Below, in pieces: positions 8,930-10,258 of a DNA stretch of 10,258 nucleotides (position 1 is the first letter of the stretch; each line of letters opens with the position of its first letter). A model generated the notes under the pieces. That model was not told where the DNA came from. It saw nothing but the letters and a program-made list of their open reading frames with translations, and did no database searches. The stretch spans positions 1 to 10,258 of the forward strand of contig JBEPWB010000043.1 of the NCBI GenBank assembly GCA_041642635.1, given 5' to 3'. Made by a program: the position numbers and the translations under genes. The stretch comes from JAAZVM01 sp041642635. Lineage in GTDB: Bacteria > Patescibacteriota > Gracilibacteria > BD1-5 > UBA6164.

Positions 8930-8936
8930 TTTTATT

Positions 8937-8968
8937 ATCAAAAACAGTTTTACTGTTTTTGATTTTTT
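8937..8968 (+). terminator. Terminator after the six-cysteine protein gene
   Basis: A perfect 11-base-pair stem (ATCAAAAACAG at 8937-8947 with CTGTTTTTGAT at 8953-8963), loop TTTTA, then five Ts. It starts seven bases after the TAA and ends 25 bases before the next ATG. Confidence 0.85.
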
Positions 8969-8973
8969 ATATT
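8968..8973 (+). promoter_or_regulatory. Candidate -10 element of the last gene
   Basis: A TATATT hexamer directly follows the terminator T run and lies 20 bases before ATG 8994. As the preceding hairpin should end transcription, a promoter is needed hereabouts. No -35 box is visible outside the hairpin. Confidence 0.22.
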
Positions 8974-8993
8974 ATTTTAAACTATTTATGTAT

Positions 8994-10258
8994 ATGAAAA
9001 AAATTTTAATATCAATATTATTCTTTTTCTTTTTATTTATTATTTTCACAGAAAATTCATTTGCTGCTAGGTGAGGTTATTTGTATCCTTATACTTGTGA
9101 CACAGATTCAGATTATGATGATTATTTATGTTATGAGACTACTTATGATACTTTAAGAACTAATAAAGATGGTTATTTTCTAACTGATATAAAAAATTAT
9201 TATTATGAATTTTGAATAAAAGCAGTTATAGAAAATCTTATACTTTGAGATTTGTTAGATTATTATGGTGATAAAAATATCCAAATTGAAGATGTTTATA
9301 ACAAAGAGGAAGAAAATACAACAACTTTAGAGTTCAGTATAGAGGAGTTATATTCTTATGAAGAAAAAATAATAACTTGATATTACAAAACTGAAGAAGT
9401 ATGTACTTGATTTTTTCTTGGAGAAGAATGTATTGAAGAAACTAGCTTTATTGAAACAGGGGATTATTCTAACTGATATGAATATTTTTTAGTCAATTTT
9501 AGTAGTATAATTGATCAGTTACATGATTGATTACCTTATTGAGAAAAAAATGATAGGTTAATAGATTATATACCAGCTTTAATAGACTGATTAAAATATG
9601 ATTCATATTATGATGTTTATTATTTATCATTAAAAAATGTTTGTACTGCAGATTGATCAGTAGAATGAACTAATATTTGTGATAAAACTGAATATAAGAA
9701 TTATTCTATTAATTCTGTTAGTCCTATTAACTTTGTTACATGAAGCGTTTCGGATAATAGCGATTTTAGAAAAGAAAACTTTATTGTTTATGATTGATTT
9801 AAGGTAAGTAGCTATAATGTTAAAGCAAATGAAGATATCTTTTTAGAAGACTTTTGATTTCAAGATTATTTGGATACTTCATGAGAAGAAACATCTTATG
9901 AATATAAAATATTTTATAGATATTCTTGAGAATGAGAGCCTAGTATCAATGATGAAGCAAATATTTCAGAGGAAATTATACATATTGATAAAGATTTTAA
10001 TATTAGATCCGATACTTTAGTTCAAGAAGTTGTAGATCAAATTTTTGATATTACAGTTATTGATGAAAGATTGAAGAAATTTCGTATTTCTGTTAATGAA
10101 TGATTTATTCCAACTGAAACTTGAGAAGTTTATTTATATTTGTATGCAAAAAATATTAATACTTGAGAAGAAGTAGACTTAACAAAAGTTAATTCATTAC
10201 CTATACAAGTATTACCAAATGATAACATTTCTTGATGATCAGCAGTAGCTGATATGCC
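8994..10258 (+). CDS. Secreted protein of unknown function, cut by window end
   Basis: At least 421 codons are open with UGA = Gly and the frame runs off the window, so the 3' end is missing. I chose ATG 8994 because MKKILISILFFFLFIIF is a typical signal-peptide start, with a likely cut after SFA before ARGGY; an in-frame ATG at 8988 would add only two residues. The mature protein is rich in Tyr, Asp and Glu. It has a cysteine pair near its start (CDTDSDYDDYLC), a second pair (CTGFFLGEEC) and a third (CTADGSVEGTNIC). Spacing of 9-11 residues within each pair suggests local disulfide loops. The later part (DERLKKFRISVNEGFIPTET, then VYLYLYAKN) looks like a beta-rich, Ig-like module. I recognise no family. 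The setting after other exported proteins supports a surface role. Confidence 0.8.

Noticed and set aside
283..10258. UGA as tryptophan (Mycoplasma-type code 4) or selenocysteine
   Set aside because: TGA positions match glycine in GMGEP, LDLQGG and CGQL, TGG is still used for Trp, and TGA is far too frequent and lacks a following SECIS-like hairpin.

Overview
The window reads as a very AT-rich genome of the Gracilibacteria (BD1-5) / Absconditabacteria (SR1) type, a lineage of the candidate phyla radiation in which UGA is decoded as glycine (genetic code 25). With the standard code almost every gene breaks into fragments. With UGA = Gly the DNA resolves into long, tightly packed genes, and two recognisable families (RlmN and SecD) align with in-frame TGA at conserved glycines. 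In RlmN I count 17 TGA-encoded glycines against 6 GGN. In SecD I count 33 against 10. TGG is still used at tryptophan positions, so this is not the Mycoplasma-type UGA = Trp code. I cannot separate Gracilibacteria from Absconditabacteria by eye.

Layout. Bases 1 to about 283 do not belong with the rest. They are about 41% GC, use only GGN glycine codons, and encode the start of a Bacteroidota PorQ-like protein (type IX secretion), which runs straight into the code-25 sequence (about 21% GC over the next 140 bases). The simplest reading is a chimeric metagenome contig. Then follow: a 5'-truncated gene of at least 994 codons of unknown function (to 3267); a bidirectional terminator; a convergent minus-strand gene for a type IV pilin-like protein (3296-3919); rlmN (3989-5059) with its terminator; secD (5177-6781) with its terminator; a membrane-anchored extracellular protein with a possible carboxypeptidase-regulatory-like region (6896-8455); a small six-cysteine secreted protein (8522-8929) with a terminator; and a signal-peptide protein cut by the window end (8994-10258).

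Function. Apart from rlmN, everything I can place concerns the cell envelope: a pilin-like surface protein, the Sec translocon accessory SecD, and three exported proteins. Most genes appear to be single transcription units: four strong hairpin terminators lie between genes, and a TATAAT-like hexamer sits 15-28 bases before each plus-strand start. None of the six visible starts has a convincing Shine-Dalgarno sequence. No RNA gene, CRISPR array, insertion sequence or attachment site was seen.
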